Shown: positions 29,581-39,441 of the stretch, piece by piece
Position numbering within the stretch: the stretch's first letter is position 1
Layout: every line of letters starts with the position of its first letter
DNA from: Sphingopyxis sp.
Lineage (GTDB): Bacteria > Pseudomonadota > Alphaproteobacteria > Sphingomonadales > Sphingomonadaceae
Direction of reading: 5' to 3'
NCBI GenBank assembly: GCA_015657575.1
Contig: JACDQN010000420.1
Span: 1-53,108 of the forward strand
DNA length: 53,108 nucleotides
The notes under the pieces: generated by a model
The model's input: only the letters and a program-made list of their open reading frames with translations
The model's database searches: none
What the model was told of the DNA's origin: nothing
Program-made: the position numbers and the translations under genes

Positions 29581-30786
29581 ATGTCGAAATCACTGGGCAC
29601 CCTGCTGCTTGCAGGGATGCTGGCCGTGACGGGCCCGGCCTTCGCCGAACCCGTTACCCTGTCCGACGCGCTGGCGCGCGGGCAGCAAGTCTCGCCGCGC
29701 GTCGCCAAGGCGCGGGCCGAACTCAAAGCCGCCGAGGGGCGCGCCATCCAGGCGGGCGTCCGGCCGAACCCCGAGGTTTCCGTCGAAGTCGAAAACTTCA
29801 GCGGTACCGGTCCCTATCGCACCTTCCGAGCCACCGAGACGACGGTGTCGGTGGCGCAACCGTTCGAGCTCGGTGGCAAGCGGCGGGCGCGAAAGGACGT
29901 TGCCGCCGCCGAGCGTGACTATGCGCAGATTGCGCTGAGCCGGGTGGAGGCCGACCTCGCCTACGACATCGTCGTCGCGCATGCCGAGCTGCGGGCATCC
30001 GAAGATCGCGCGGACCTTGCACGCAAGGTCCTGGCGCGGGCGGTCGAACTTACCCGTATCGCCGAGACGCTCGTCGACGTGGGCCGCGATCCGCCGCTCA
30101 CCAAGCTGCGCGCCGATGCGTTGCTCGCCGAGGCCAAAGCCGATGATCTGCGGGCGGCGTCCGAACTGCTCACCGCGAGGCAGCGTCTCACGCTGTTGAT
30201 CGATAGCGACGATGGCGAGCTGTCGGCATCGGTCCAGGATATGCCCGTACCGCCCGCCTTGCCGCCCAACGCGCAGAGTCTCGACGAACGCCTGGCGGCT
30301 GCCGAGCGCGATGCCGCTTCGGCGCGGGTTCGTCTCGCGCAGGCCGAAGGCGTACCGGACATCACGGCGACGAGCGGGATACGGAGCTTTCGCGAGAGCA
30401 GGGACACCGCCTTCCTCGTCAGCGTCTCGATCCCGCTGCCGCTCTTCAATCGCAACCGCGGCAATATCCATGCTGCGCGCGCGGAGGGCGATGCGGCCGA
30501 GGCGCAGCTTGCGCAGACCCGGCTCGACACCCGCTATTCGCGGCGCGAAGCGGAACTGTTGCTGGCGGCGGCGAACGAAAGGCTCGCTGCCTTGTCGGGC
30601 GCCGGGCTGTTCCAGGCCAACGAAGCCGCGCGGGTCGCCGAGATCGGATACCAGCAAGGCAAGTTCACGCTCATCGAACTGATCGACGCTCAGGAAGCGC
30701 TGACCAGCGCCAATCTCAAACTCATCGAAGCGCAACTCGACCGCGCCCGCGCCATCGCCGCGCTGGGCCGCGCGAGCGCGCAATAG
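29581..30786 (+). CDS. TolC-family outer membrane efflux protein (CzcC/CusC-like)
   Basis: VTLSDALARGQQVSPRVAKARAELKAAEGRAIQAGVRPNPEVSVEVENFSG; QPFELGGKRRARKDVA. Confidence 0.92.
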   Translation: MSKSLGTLLLAGMLAVTGPAFAEPVTLSDALARGQQVSPRVAKARAELKAAEGRAIQAGVRPNPEVSVEVENFSGTGPYRTFRATETTVSVAQPFELGGKRRARKDVAAAERDYAQIALSRVEADLAYDIVVAHAELRASEDRADLARKVLARAVELTRIAETLVDVGRDPPLTKLRADALLAEAKADDLRAASELLTARQRLTLLIDSDDGELSASVQDMPVPPALPPNAQSLDERLAAAERDAASARVRLAQAEGVPDITATSGIRSFRESRDTAFLVSVSIPLPLFNRNRGNIHAARAEGDAAEAQLAQTRLDTRYSRREAELLLAAANERLAALSGAGLFQANEAARVAEIGYQQGKFTLIELIDAQEALTSANLKLIEAQLDRARAIAALGRASAQ

Positions 30787-30797
30787 GGGGATCATCC

Positions 30798-31966
30798 ATG
30801 TTGAACCTGGACAATAAGAACCGCCTGATCGCTGCCGTTGCGGTCGGTGCACTGGTGATCGGCGGCGGCGGTATCATGCTCGGACGCTCGATGGCGCCGA
30901 GCGAACCCGCACCTGCCGCGGCATCGGCAGAGGACGAAGAGGAAAACCATGTCGAAGGCCAGATCCTCATGGACGAAGCGCGCTCCAAGGGTGCGGGCAT
31001 CGTCACCGAGACGATCGCGGCCGGCGGGCTCGGCTCCGAGATTCTCGCGCAGGGCATCGTCGCATTGACGCCCGAGGGCGAGGCCGTCCTGACCGCGCGC
31101 GCCGACGGCGCGATCACGCGGATCCATCGCCGTCTAGGCGACTTCGTCAGCGCCGGTGAAGCCGTGGCGGTGATGGAAAGCCGCGATGCGGCCGCCATCG
31201 CGTCCGAACGGAGTTCCGCGTCGGCACGCCTGCAGCTCGCGCGCTCGACCTATGCGCGCGAGAAGAAGCTTTTCGATGCGCGTATTACCGCGAAGCAGGA
31301 TCTGGAAGCGGCCGCCGCAGCGCTCGCCGAGGCTGAGGCCGAGGCGCGGCGTTCGCAATCGGCCGCGTCGGCTGCGAAAGTATCGGGCGACGGACGCACC
31401 CTCGCGGTGACGAGCCTGATCTCGGGGCGGGTGACGAAGGCGGACGCCAAGCTTGGCTCTTATGTGCTCGCCGGCACCGAATTGTTCCGGGTCTCCGATC
31501 CGAGCCGCATCCAGGTCAACGCCTCGGTGCTCGCTGCCGATGCGCGGCGGATCAAACCCGGCGACACTGCCGTGATCGAACTCGTCGGCAGCGAAACGAT
31601 GAACGCGACGGTGCGCTCGGCCACCCCGAGCCTCGATCCCGACAGCAAGACAGCCACGATCGTCCTTGTTCCCGACGGCATCGGCGGCCTGACTCCGGGT
31701 CAGGGCCTGCGTGCGCGCATCAAGCCGGCGCGCGCAGCAGACTCGCCGCTCATCGCGCTTCCCGAAGAGGCGGTGCAGACGGTCGAGGGCCGCGAGATTG
31801 TATTCGTGAAGACCGCGAAGGGTTTCCAGACGACGACCGTCGTCACCGGCAAGCGCGCCGGTGGTCGCGTCGAGATCGTCGATGGCGTGAAGCCCGGTGC
31901 GACGATTGCGACCAGGGGTGCTTTCCTTCTCAAGGCGAGCTCGGCAAGGGCGAGGCGGAGCATTGA
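30798..31966 (+). CDS. RND efflux periplasmic adaptor (CzcB/CusB-like), inferred 1-bp deletion near 31936
   Basis: RSKGAGIVTETIAAGGLGSEILAQGIVALTPEGEAVLTARADGAITRIHRRLGDFVSAGEAVAVM; restoring one G gives ...FLLKAELGKGEAEH* with stop 31964-31966. Confidence 0.85.
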
Positions 31967-31967
31967 G

Positions 31968-34900
31968 ATGATCGAAAAACTTCTCGATGCGTCGATACGC
32001 TTTCGCTGGGGTGTGGTTCTCCTCACCCTGATCGTCTCCGCCTATGGCCTCACGCAGCTCCTGAAGCTGCCGATCGACGCCGTGCCGGACATCACCAACA
32101 AGCAGGTCCAGATCAATACCGTCGAGCCCAACCTCGGCCCGCTCGACATCGAACGGCTCGTTACCTTCCCGATCGAAACCGCGATGGCGGGAATTCCGGG
32201 CATCCACAGCTCACGCTCGATCTCGCGCAACGGCTTCAGCCAGGTCACGGTGATCTTCGAGGATCATACCGATCTTTATTTCGCGAGGCAGCAGGTCGCG
32301 GAGCGGTTGGCGCAGGCCAAGGGCAGCTTGCCCGACAGCGCCGAGCCGCAGATGGGGCCCGTATCGACGGGTCTCGGCGAGGTGCTGATGTACACGGTCG
32401 ACTTTGCGCCGACCGCAGCCAAGGACAATCCGAAGGTTGCGGGCAAGCCCGGCTTCCAGCCGGACGGGTCCTATCTCACCCCGACCGGCGAACTGCTGAC
32501 CGACGAAGTTGCAAGGCTCGGCTATCTGAGGTCGGTGCAGGATTGGGTGATCCGGCCGCAGATGCGGTCGGTTCCCGGTGTCGCCGGCATCGACTCGATC
32601 GGCGGTTATGAAAAGCAGTTTGTCGTTCAGCCCGACGCCGCGAAGCTTGCGAGCTACGGGATTTCCTTCTCCGAACTCGCCGAGGCGCTCGAACGCGCCA
32701 ATGTGTCGGTCGGCGCGAATTTCGTCGAACGCGGGGGCGAGGCCTTTCTGGTTCGCGCCGATGGCCGGATTCGTTCGCTCGACGAGATCAGCCGCGCGAC
32801 GGTCGCGAGCCGTGGCGGCGTGCCCGTCATGGTGCGCGATGTCGCGACCGTGCAGATCGGCGGCGAACTCAGGACCGGTTCGGCCTCCGAAAACGGCAAG
32901 GAGCTTGTCGTCGGCACCGTCCTGATGCTCGCGAACGGCAACAGCCGGGTCGTCGCATCGGAGGCCGCCGAACGGCTCAAGGACGTCGCGAAGTCGATGC
33001 CTCCGGGAATCGTCGTCAAGCCGGTGCTCGACCGCTCGCAGCTCGTCGACGCGACGATCGGCACGGTCGAGAAGAATCTGACCGAAGGCGCGCTTCTCGT
33101 GGCTGCCGTGCTGTTCTGGCTGCTTGGAAATATCCGCGCCGCGATCATCGCGACGCTGGTCATCCCGATCTCGTTCCTCATCATGGGAACAGGAATGAAC
33201 ATCACCGGCACGTCGGGCAATCTGATGAGCCTCGGCGCGCTCGATTTCGGGCTGATCGTCGACGGCTCGATCATCATCATCGAAAACTGCCTGAGGCGCC
33301 TTGCCGAACGGCAGCATCATGAAGGGCGGCTCCTGTCGCTGGCCGAGCGACTGCACGAAGTCTTCGAGGCGTCGCGCGAAATGGTGAAGCCGACGATTTA
33401 CGGACAGGCGATCATCTTCCTCGTCTTCGTCCCGCTGCTCACCTTCACCGGCGTCGAGGGCAAGACCTTCTCGCCGATGGCGATCACGGTGCTGCTCGCG
33501 CTTGCGGGGGCGTTCGTCGCCTCGCTGACCTTCGTCCCGGCGATGGTCGCGCTGCTCATTCGCGGCGAGGTTTCCGAGAAGGAAGTGCGGGCGATTGCCT
33601 GGGTGAAGACCCGGTATGAGCCGGTGCTGAAACGCGTGATCGCACGTCCCTGGCCGTGGATCGGTGTGGGCGGCGGCACTTTTGCGGCGGCGATCATGGT
33701 GTTCGGGCTGCTCGGCAGCGAGTTCATCCCGGTGCTTGGCGAAGGCAATCTCGCGATGCAGGCGCTTCGCATTCCTTCGACATCGCTGAACAAGTCGCAG
33801 GCGATGCAGCTACAGGTCGAGAAGGCGGTTTCGACGCTTCCCGAAGTCGCGTTCATCTATTCGAAGACGGGTACGGCGGAAGTCGCCAGCGATCCTATGC
33901 CACCCAATGCCTCGGACACCTTCATCATCCTGAAGCCGCGCGGCGACTGGCCCGATGGCGTTCGCACCAAGGATGATGTCATCGAACGCGTCGAAAAGAA
34001 GCTTGAGCCGCTCGTCGGCAATGCCTTCGAGATCAGCCAGCCGATTCAGCTTCGTTTCAACGAGTTGATCGCCGGCGTGCGCGGCGACATCGCGATCAAG
34101 CTGTACGGCGACGATCTCGACGAGATGGGCCGCGCCGTGCAGCAGGTGGCCGGTATATTGAACACCGTCCCCGGCGCCGCCGACGTCAAGGTCGAACAGA
34201 CGGCGGGCTTTCCGGTGCTTGACGTCCAATTCGATCGCGACGCGATCGCCCGCTACGGCCTGACCCTGCAGGACGTCAGCAATACGGTCGCGGCCGCGCT
34301 CGGTGGGCGCGAAGCCGGGATCGTGTTCGAGGGGGACCGGCGCTACGACATCGTCGTCCGGCTCGATCCGGCGACGCGCGACGATCTCGACGCGGTGGCG
34401 GCGCTTCCGGTGCTTCTGCCTGGCGAGGGCGGGGCTCGGGCCTCGGTCCCGCTCGGCGAACTGGCGAAATTCGGCTTTTCCGAAGGCCTCAATCAAGTCA
34501 GCCGCGAGAATGGCAAGCGGCGCGTCGTCGTCCAGGCGAACGTGCGCGGCAATGACCTCGGCTCGTTTGTGGCCGAGGCACAGGAGAAGGTAAATGCTCA
34601 GGTGAAGCTCCCGACGGGCAGCTTCATCGAATGGGGCGGGCAGTTCGAGAATCTCCAGGCGGCTTCCGCCCGGCTCTTGATCGTCATCCCGATCATCTTC
34701 GCCACCATCTTCGGTATCCTGTACATGGCGCTGGGCGGCGTACGACAGGCGGTTGCGGTCTATTCCGCGATCCCCCTGGCGCTCGCGGGCGGCGTCTTCT
34801 CGCTGCTGCTTACGGGGTTGCCCTTTTCGGTCTCGGCCGCGGTCGGCTTCATCGTGCTTTCCGGCGTGACGGTGCTGAACGGCCTCGTCGTCATGTCGAG

Positions 34901-35246
34901 CATCAACCAGCGGATAGACGAAGGGAAGCCCATCGATGCCGCCATCGGCGAGGGCGTCATGGAACGCGTCCGCGCGGTGCTGATGACCGGGATCGTGCCC
35001 GCGATCGGCTTCGTGCCGATGGCGCTCGCGACCGGAACCGGCGCCGAGGTGCAAAAGCCGCTCGCGATCGTCGTGATCGGCGGCCTCGTCACCTCGACGC
35101 TGCTGACCCTGTTCGTGCTTCCCGCGATCAGCCACCTGCTGCTCCGCGGACAGCCCGGCAAAAATGTGGCGGGCGACTATTCCGATGTCACTGCGATCGG
35201 AGAGCGGGCCGTTGTCCCCGACGCAGGCCCAAAGCCCGCCAGCTGA
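31968..35246 (+). CDS. heavy-metal RND efflux pump (CzcA/CusA family)
   Basis: MIEKLLDASIRFRWGVVLLTLIVSAYGLTQLLKLPIDAVPDITNKQVQINTVEPNLGPLDIERLVTFPIE; ALDFGLIVDGSIIIIENCLRRL. Confidence 0.94.
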   Translation: MIEKLLDASIRFRWGVVLLTLIVSAYGLTQLLKLPIDAVPDITNKQVQINTVEPNLGPLDIERLVTFPIETAMAGIPGIHSSRSISRNGFSQVTVIFEDHTDLYFARQQVAERLAQAKGSLPDSAEPQMGPVSTGLGEVLMYTVDFAPTAAKDNPKVAGKPGFQPDGSYLTPTGELLTDEVARLGYLRSVQDWVIRPQMRSVPGVAGIDSIGGYEKQFVVQPDAAKLASYGISFSELAEALERANVSVGANFVERGGEAFLVRADGRIRSLDEISRATVASRGGVPVMVRDVATVQIGGELRTGSASENGKELVVGTVLMLANGNSRVVASEAAERLKDVAKSMPPGIVVKPVLDRSQLVDATIGTVEKNLTEGALLVAAVLFWLLGNIRAAIIATLVIPISFLIMGTGMNITGTSGNLMSLGALDFGLIVDGSIIIIENCLRRLAERQHHEGRLLSLAERLHEVFEASREMVKPTIYGQAIIFLVFVPLLTFTGVEGKTFSPMAITVLLALAGAFVASLTFVPAMVALLIRGEVSEKEVRAIAWVKTRYEPVLKRVIARPWPWIGVGGGTFAAAIMVFGLLGSEFIPVLGEGNLAMQALRIPSTSLNKSQAMQLQVEKAVSTLPEVAFIYSKTGTAEVASDPMPPNASDTFIILKPRGDWPDGVRTKDDVIERVEKKLEPLVGNAFEISQPIQLRFNELIAGVRGDIAIKLYGDDLDEMGRAVQQVAGILNTVPGAADVKVEQTAGFPVLDVQFDRDAIARYGLTLQDVSNTVAAALGGREAGIVFEGDRRYDIVVRLDPATRDDLDAVAALPVLLPGEGGARASVPLGELAKFGFSEGLNQVSRENGKRRVVVQANVRGNDLGSFVAEAQEKVNAQVKLPTGSFIEWGGQFENLQAASARLLIVIPIIFATIFGILYMALGGVRQAVAVYSAIPLALAGGVFSLLLTGLPFSVSAAVGFIVLSGVTVLNGLVVMSSINQRIDEGKPIDAAIGEGVMERVRAVLMTGIVPAIGFVPMALATGTGAEVQKPLAIVVIGGLVTSTLLTLFVLPAISHLLLRGQPGKNVAGDYSDVTAIGERAVVPDAGPKPAS

Positions 35247-35256
35247 TTTGTGAAGG

Positions 35257-35284
35257 CTGCGAGCACAGGCAACTCGGCTCGCAG
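35257..35284 (+). terminator. candidate hairpin after czcA-like gene
   Basis: Perfect 8-bp stem CTGCGAGC/GCTCGCAG, 12-nt loop; no clear U-run. Confidence 0.35.
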
Positions 35285-35499
35285 TCTCCGCATTACGGGA
35301 ACTCGCGATGCGCCGGTCCATTTGGACGGAGCGTCCGGTTTCCGAGTTTGATTCTTGTAAAGCAGAACGTCAGCTAGCGGCCAGAAGCCAATGGGAAAAG
35401 CAGCAAAAAATTTCACCGTCTCAATTACCATTCTAAATCGATAATTAAGACAGTGCGGAAACTTCCGCCCAAAATTATTCAATGATTTTCAAGAAGAAA

Positions 35500-35550
35500 A
35501 TGGTGGACGCACTAGGGCTCGAACCTAGGACCCGCTGATTAAGAGTCAGC
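35500..35550. repeat. attL: att repeat, left (duplicated 3' part of tRNA-Lys)
   Basis: ATGGTGGACGCACTAGGGCTCGAACCTAGGACCCGCTGATTAAGAGTCAGC, identical to 53030-53080. Confidence 0.92.
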
Positions 35551-35562
35551 GGATATTGTGCC

Positions 35563-35576
35563 GCAGGATTTATCAG
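35563..35576. repeat. candidate integrase arm-type site, copy 1 (GCAGGATTTATCAG)
   Basis: 13/14 match to 35636-35649, both between attL and int. Confidence 0.4.
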
Positions 35577-35635
35577 GCTTTGTCGCGGCGGTCAAAAATG
35601 TCAGCATTTGCAAGCCTCTCAGCGATATGGCGTTA

Positions 35636-35649
35636 GCAGGTTTTATCAG
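35636..35649. repeat. candidate integrase arm-type site, copy 2 (GCAGGTTTTATCAG)
   Basis: 13/14 match to 35563-35576. Confidence 0.4.
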
Positions 35650-35702
35650 TTGTAATAAATTTTGCTCATCGCCATACTGCTTAAACCGTGCATGGAGGCA
35701 GT

Positions 35703-37010
35703 ATGACGACGAAACGCGAGCCGAGGGCGCTGACAAAGCGCGCTGTCGACGAGGCTCAGCCCACCGATAAGCAGTGGATATTGTGGGATGGCGGCACCAG
35801 CGCGATCCCCGGTTTCGGCCTGCGCGTCAGCCCCGGCGGAGCGAAAACCTACATCGTGCAGTATCGCCTGCGCGGCACCAGCACAGACCAGCGCTACACG
35901 ATCGGCCGCCACGGCGAGTTTACGCCCTCGCAGGCTCGCGATCGTGCGATGGAAATCAAGCAGATGGTGCGCGCCGGCGTCGATCCTCGCGACCATCATG
36001 CGCAGTTGATCGAGGCAGCGGCCAACGACCAGAAGGCGGCGAAAGAGCGGTCCTTTTCCAAAGTCGCCGATGCGTGGCTGGACAGCTACAAAACCGACCG
36101 CAAGGGCAAGCCCCGCCGCGCGTCGAGTCTCCGCATCGCTGGCACCGTCGTCCGCCACTTAAAAGACCGGCTAGGCGACAAGCGTATCGACAAGATCGGC
36201 CGCGGTGACGTGACGGCTGCGCTGGACGCCATATCGCCCGGGAAGGTCGCCATGCGCTCCAGCATGTTCTCCTATGGCCGCATCTTGTGGAAATGGGCGC
36301 ACGCGCGCGAACTGGTCGACGATATACCCTTTGCCGCGCTGAGCGCCCCTGCGAAGCCTGAGAGCCGCGAGCGCGTGCTTGCCGAGGCCGAGCTGCCAAT
36401 CATCTGGCGCGCATCGCGCAAGGTTGATTATCCGTTCGGGCCAGCGTTTCGCTTGCTGCTCATCACCGGGCAGCGCCGTAGCGAGGTGCTGGGCATGTGC
36501 TGGGAGGAACTCGATAAGGCGGGGGCGACATGGCTCATTCCCGGCGACCGGACGAAGAACAAGCAGCCGCACGCGGTCCCGCTGTCCGACCTCGCGATGA
36601 CCGAGATCGGAGCGCTTGCGACAAAGCCGGGCGTGCCGCTGCCCGACAAATGGCCGAAGTCTGGCTTGGTGTTCACGACGAACAATAAGACCGCAGCCAG
36701 TGGCGTGTCGAAGGCGAAGGCGAGGCTCGACAGCGAGGCCGCGACGATGGCTAAGGCCGAGGGCGTGCCGGTCGACGCGTGGCGCCTGCACGACCTGCGC
36801 CGCACGATGGCGACGGCGCTGGAAAGCGAGGGGGTCAACCCGAGCACGATCGAGGCGGTGCTGAACCATATCGCGGCGAAACGGGGCAAGGCGCTCGGCG
36901 CCTATGCGCGCTACGACTATGGGCCCGAAAAGCGCGCTGCGCTCGACCTGTGGGCAGGGAAGGTGACGTCACTGATCGCGCCCAAGGCAGTGGTTGCGGA
37001 GACAGCTTAG
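35703..37010 (+). CDS. int: tyrosine recombinase/integrase (P4-type, DUF4102 N-terminus)
   Basis: LTKRAVDEAQPTDKQWILWDGGTSAIPGFGLRVSPGGAKTYIVQYRLRG; LLITGQRRSEVLGMCWEE; HDLRRTMATALESEGVNPSTIEAVLNH...YARYDY. Confidence 0.95.
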   Translation: MTTKREPRALTKRAVDEAQPTDKQWILWDGGTSAIPGFGLRVSPGGAKTYIVQYRLRGTSTDQRYTIGRHGEFTPSQARDRAMEIKQMVRAGVDPRDHHAQLIEAAANDQKAAKERSFSKVADAWLDSYKTDRKGKPRRASSLRIAGTVVRHLKDRLGDKRIDKIGRGDVTAALDAISPGKVAMRSSMFSYGRILWKWAHARELVDDIPFAALSAPAKPESRERVLAEAELPIIWRASRKVDYPFGPAFRLLLITGQRRSEVLGMCWEELDKAGATWLIPGDRTKNKQPHAVPLSDLAMTEIGALATKPGVPLPDKWPKSGLVFTTNNKTAASGVSKAKARLDSEAATMAKAEGVPVDAWRLHDLRRTMATALESEGVNPSTIEAVLNHIAAKRGKALGAYARYDYGPEKRAALDLWAGKVTSLIAPKAVVAETA

Positions 37011-37110
37011 GCGACTGGCGGGCGCGACCCTCAATGAGGCCCGACGCCACGCCCTGAGGCTCCCGCTTCTCACTACAGGCGCCGACCAGCCGAGCCCGAC
37101 ATTACAGAAA

Positions 37111-37136
37111 GGGCGCCGAGTCGAAACCCGACGCCC
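37111..37136 (-). terminator. intrinsic-terminator-like hairpin between convergent int and the leftward operon
   Basis: GGGCGTCGGG-TTTCGA-CTCGGCGCCC on the minus strand, followed by TTTCT. Confidence 0.5.
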
Positions 37137-37159
37137 CCAATATGGTTATATCTCCCGAT

Positions 37160-37297
37160 CTACGGCCGCACGAACTGCCTCTTGAGCGCCCTGCGGATCA
37201 GGGCCGCCCGCTTGCTGTGCACAGCCATCAACTGCCGGGATCGGGCAATGGCGGCGCGCCTTGCCCTCTCCTGTGCGCGGAGGCGCCACCAGCTCAC
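37160..37297 (-). CDS. small basic hypothetical protein
   Basis: GTG start in GTGA overlap with the preceding stop; VSWWRLRAQERARRAAIARSRQLMAVHSKRAALIRRALKRQFVRP. Confidence 0.45.
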   Translation of the reverse strand: MSWWRLRAQERARRAAIARSRQLMAVHSKRAALIRRALKRQFVRP

Positions 37298-37410
37298 CGC
37301 AGCACCTGTTCGGCAAGATCGGCGAGGGCGAAGCCGAACGCGACCAATGCGATAGCGGTGAAGGCGATGGCGATTTCCCAAGCGCTCGCGGGGTTGCGAG
37401 GCGCCCTCAT
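37294..37410 (-). CDS. 38-aa putative single-TM protein
   Basis: MRAPRNPASAWEIAIAFTAIALVAFGFALADLAEQVLR*; ATGA overlap with upstream gene. Confidence 0.5.
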   Translation of the reverse strand: MRAPRNPASAWEIAIAFTAIALVAFGFALADLAEQVLR

Positions 37411-37775
37411 TGTCCCATCTCCGATTTTATCCGCTCTGCGGCTGCCAGCAGCAGCGCAAGGGCGTGCGACCTGTCGTTTCGCGCTTGTCGCATTGCGCGA
37501 TCGGCGAGCGGCGTGTCTTCGAAGCCAGTGCGAAACCGCCGGTCTCCAACCGGCAACACCCGGCCCGCGTCATAGTCCTCGCGCCATTTCTCCATGAAGG
37601 CGTCTGCACGACGGATCGCCCGAATGCCGGCCTTGCGGCCGTTGCGGAGCCCGCCGACAAATCCGGGGTCGCGCATCGCTTCGCGGCCGAAAACGCTAGG
37701 CGGCATTTCGGCCTCCCGCATGAACGCCTCCACGCGCAGGAGCAGACCGGGCGTTGCTATCGTCGGCCCACTCAC
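37407..37775 (-). CDS. putative XRE-like/HTH DNA-binding protein
   Basis: LLLRVEAFMREAEMPPSVFGREAMRDPGFVGGLRNGRKAGIRAIRRADAFM resembles small prophage HTH proteins; GTGA-coupled start. Confidence 0.6.
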   Translation of the reverse strand: MSGPTIATPGLLLRVEAFMREAEMPPSVFGREAMRDPGFVGGLRNGRKAGIRAIRRADAFMEKWREDYDAGRVLPVGDRRFRTGFEDTPLADRAMRQARNDRSHALALLLAAAERIKSEMGQ

Positions 37776-38146
37776 GGGTGCGAACTCCACTTGTGCGAAA
37801 GGTACGCCGGTGGCGATTTCGCCCCGCGCGGCCAGTCGTCGATGCAACTGCCGTCGGCTTCGTCACCATCGGGCTCGCCTTCGTCGTCAGCGCCAAGGTC
37901 GGGATCGCTGATGATGCAGCCGGGCGTCCCATCGCTCCTGTGCGGCCAGAAATCGTCCTCCGAGCCGATCCCGTCCAACTCGTCGCCATTGGCCTCGATG
38001 TCGGGATCGCCGTCGGCTTCGTCCATGCGCTCTATGAGGGTATGCACCAGCCGTTCCAAGCGCGGTCGGGATAGCGAGGGGATCAGCGCGAGCGCGATAT
38101 CGGCGGGCATTTTCTTGGACTGCCCGAACCACATGCGCGCGCTCAT
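37772..38146 (-). CDS. hypothetical acidic protein
   Basis: MSARMWFGQSKKMPADIALALIPSLSRPRLERLVHTLIERMDEADGDPDIEANGDELDG...; ATGA-coupled. Confidence 0.65.
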   Translation of the reverse strand: MSARMWFGQSKKMPADIALALIPSLSRPRLERLVHTLIERMDEADGDPDIEANGDELDGIGSEDDFWPHRSDGTPGCIISDPDLGADDEGEPDGDEADGSCIDDWPRGAKSPPAYLSHKWSSHP

Positions 38147-38673
38147 GCTGCCCTCCGATCGCTGCGGCGGGGCAGGAAAGGCGTTGGATAGGGCCATGGA
38201 CTATCCCGGAGCATTTCCCACAGCTCTTGATCGCTGGGATCGCTGTCGACGCGATCGGGCGCGTGAATGCCGACGACGCGGCCGACGATCTTCTCGGCAA
38301 GGTGGTTCAGGTCGTCATACGGGCCGTCGCTCATGTTGAACGTGCCGGGCCTCGATTCCGACGGACGGCGCGCCCACCAGCGGGTTTGCCCGTCAACCTG
38401 GCTCTGTGTCTGATAGGTCTGTACGATCACCCGCGTCCGCCGTTCGCGCCCGCGGTGGTTCGTGCCGTTCGAATATTCGATCAGGTACCAGCCGCCGTCT
38501 TCAGGATAGAGAAATTCCTGATCGGTGCAGATCGCGACTTCCCCGCGCCGCAGCAGGGGCTCACATCCGCGCTCGCTGACCGCATGGGCGATGAAGTTTT
38601 GCGGGACGCTGGCGAACAGGCGAAGGGAGGGGGCGAGCGATGAGTTTGCCCCAGCGACTGCCAGCGCGCTCAT
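38143..38673 (-). CDS. hypothetical protein (S24/peptidase-like segment)
   Basis: LLRRGEVAICTDQEFLYPEDGGWYLIEYSNG...; ATGA-coupled start. Confidence 0.6.
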   Translation of the reverse strand: MSALAVAGANSSLAPSLRLFASVPQNFIAHAVSERGCEPLLRRGEVAICTDQEFLYPEDGGWYLIEYSNGTNHRGRERRTRVIVQTYQTQSQVDGQTRWWARRPSESRPGTFNMSDGPYDDLNHLAEKIVGRVVGIHAPDRVDSDPSDQELWEMLRDSPWPYPTPFLPRRSDRRAA

Positions 38674-39353
38674 GCTGCCTGCTCCTTGGGCAGCGCAATG
38701 CACTGGACACCCTTGTCCCGCATACATGCTTTGATGGCCTCCGTGCCGCCCGGGAACATCTTGAGCGCGTCGACCCGCGCATTCATGGTCGCGTAGTAAT
38801 GAGCATCCTGCCACGCCGATAGATGCGCCTCGATCGGCTCGTCGCCCTCTGGCCGGCGGTAGCGCGGTGACAGCTCAAACGTGGGATGGCCCAGCCAGAC
38901 CTTTGAACCGTTGCCCTCCATCGTCGCTGATCCGCCGTCGGCCATGTAGGCGGACAGCCAAGCCTCAAGAAATTCGGTCTGGATCCGCGCGAGGTCGGCC
39001 ATGACCGCATCGGTGAATTTGCGATGCCACGCGCTGATATACTGGTCGCCGTGATAATCGCCTTCGGTGAAGAGCTGCGCCAACTTCCATTGCACGGCTC
39101 GATAGTCGGGGGCGGCCGCCAACAGCAGGTTGTCGCGAGCAGAGTGCAGCGCCTCTCCCGTGGCGGTCCAGTTGGCCTCGATCTTCGTGAAGTCGTCGCC
39201 CTCGCTGCCCTCAGCGAGTGCCGCGTCGTATATAGCATTGATGGCCCGATCGGCCGCCGCGGCTTCCGTATGGATCGCCAGCAGGCGCGCCCATTCTTCT
39301 GCGATGGTTAAGGTTGTGGCGCCCACAGGCGCAGTGGTGCTATCAGTGCTCAT
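38670..39353 (-). CDS. hypothetical protein
   Basis: MSTDSTTAPVGATTLTIAEEWARLLAIHTEAAAADRAINAIYDAALAEGSEGDDFTKIEA... Confidence 0.65.
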   Translation of the reverse strand: MSTDSTTAPVGATTLTIAEEWARLLAIHTEAAAADRAINAIYDAALAEGSEGDDFTKIEANWTATGEALHSARDNLLLAAAPDYRAVQWKLAQLFTEGDYHGDQYISAWHRKFTDAVMADLARIQTEFLEAWLSAYMADGGSATMEGNGSKVWLGHPTFELSPRYRRPEGDEPIEAHLSAWQDAHYYATMNARVDALKMFPGGTEAIKACMRDKGVQCIALPKEQAA

Positions 39354-39441
39354 AGTCGTTTCCCTCTTCAGTAGGGTTTCGATCAGGGCCGGGGCGAAGG
39401 CTGCAACCAACGCTCTGGCCCGCCTTGGGACGCTCCCAAGG

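Noticed and set aside
30798-35246. Natural adaptor-pump fusion protein
   Set aside because: Restoring one base gives the canonical adaptor C-terminus, stop and pump start; topology of a fusion would be implausible.
33810-35321. 503-aa minus-strand ORF
   Set aside because: Antisense to the RND pump; shadow frame.
35501-35560. Second tRNA-Lys
   Set aside because: Only the 3' half (through the anticodon arm) is present; the D-arm and 5' acceptor strand are absent, so it is the att duplication.
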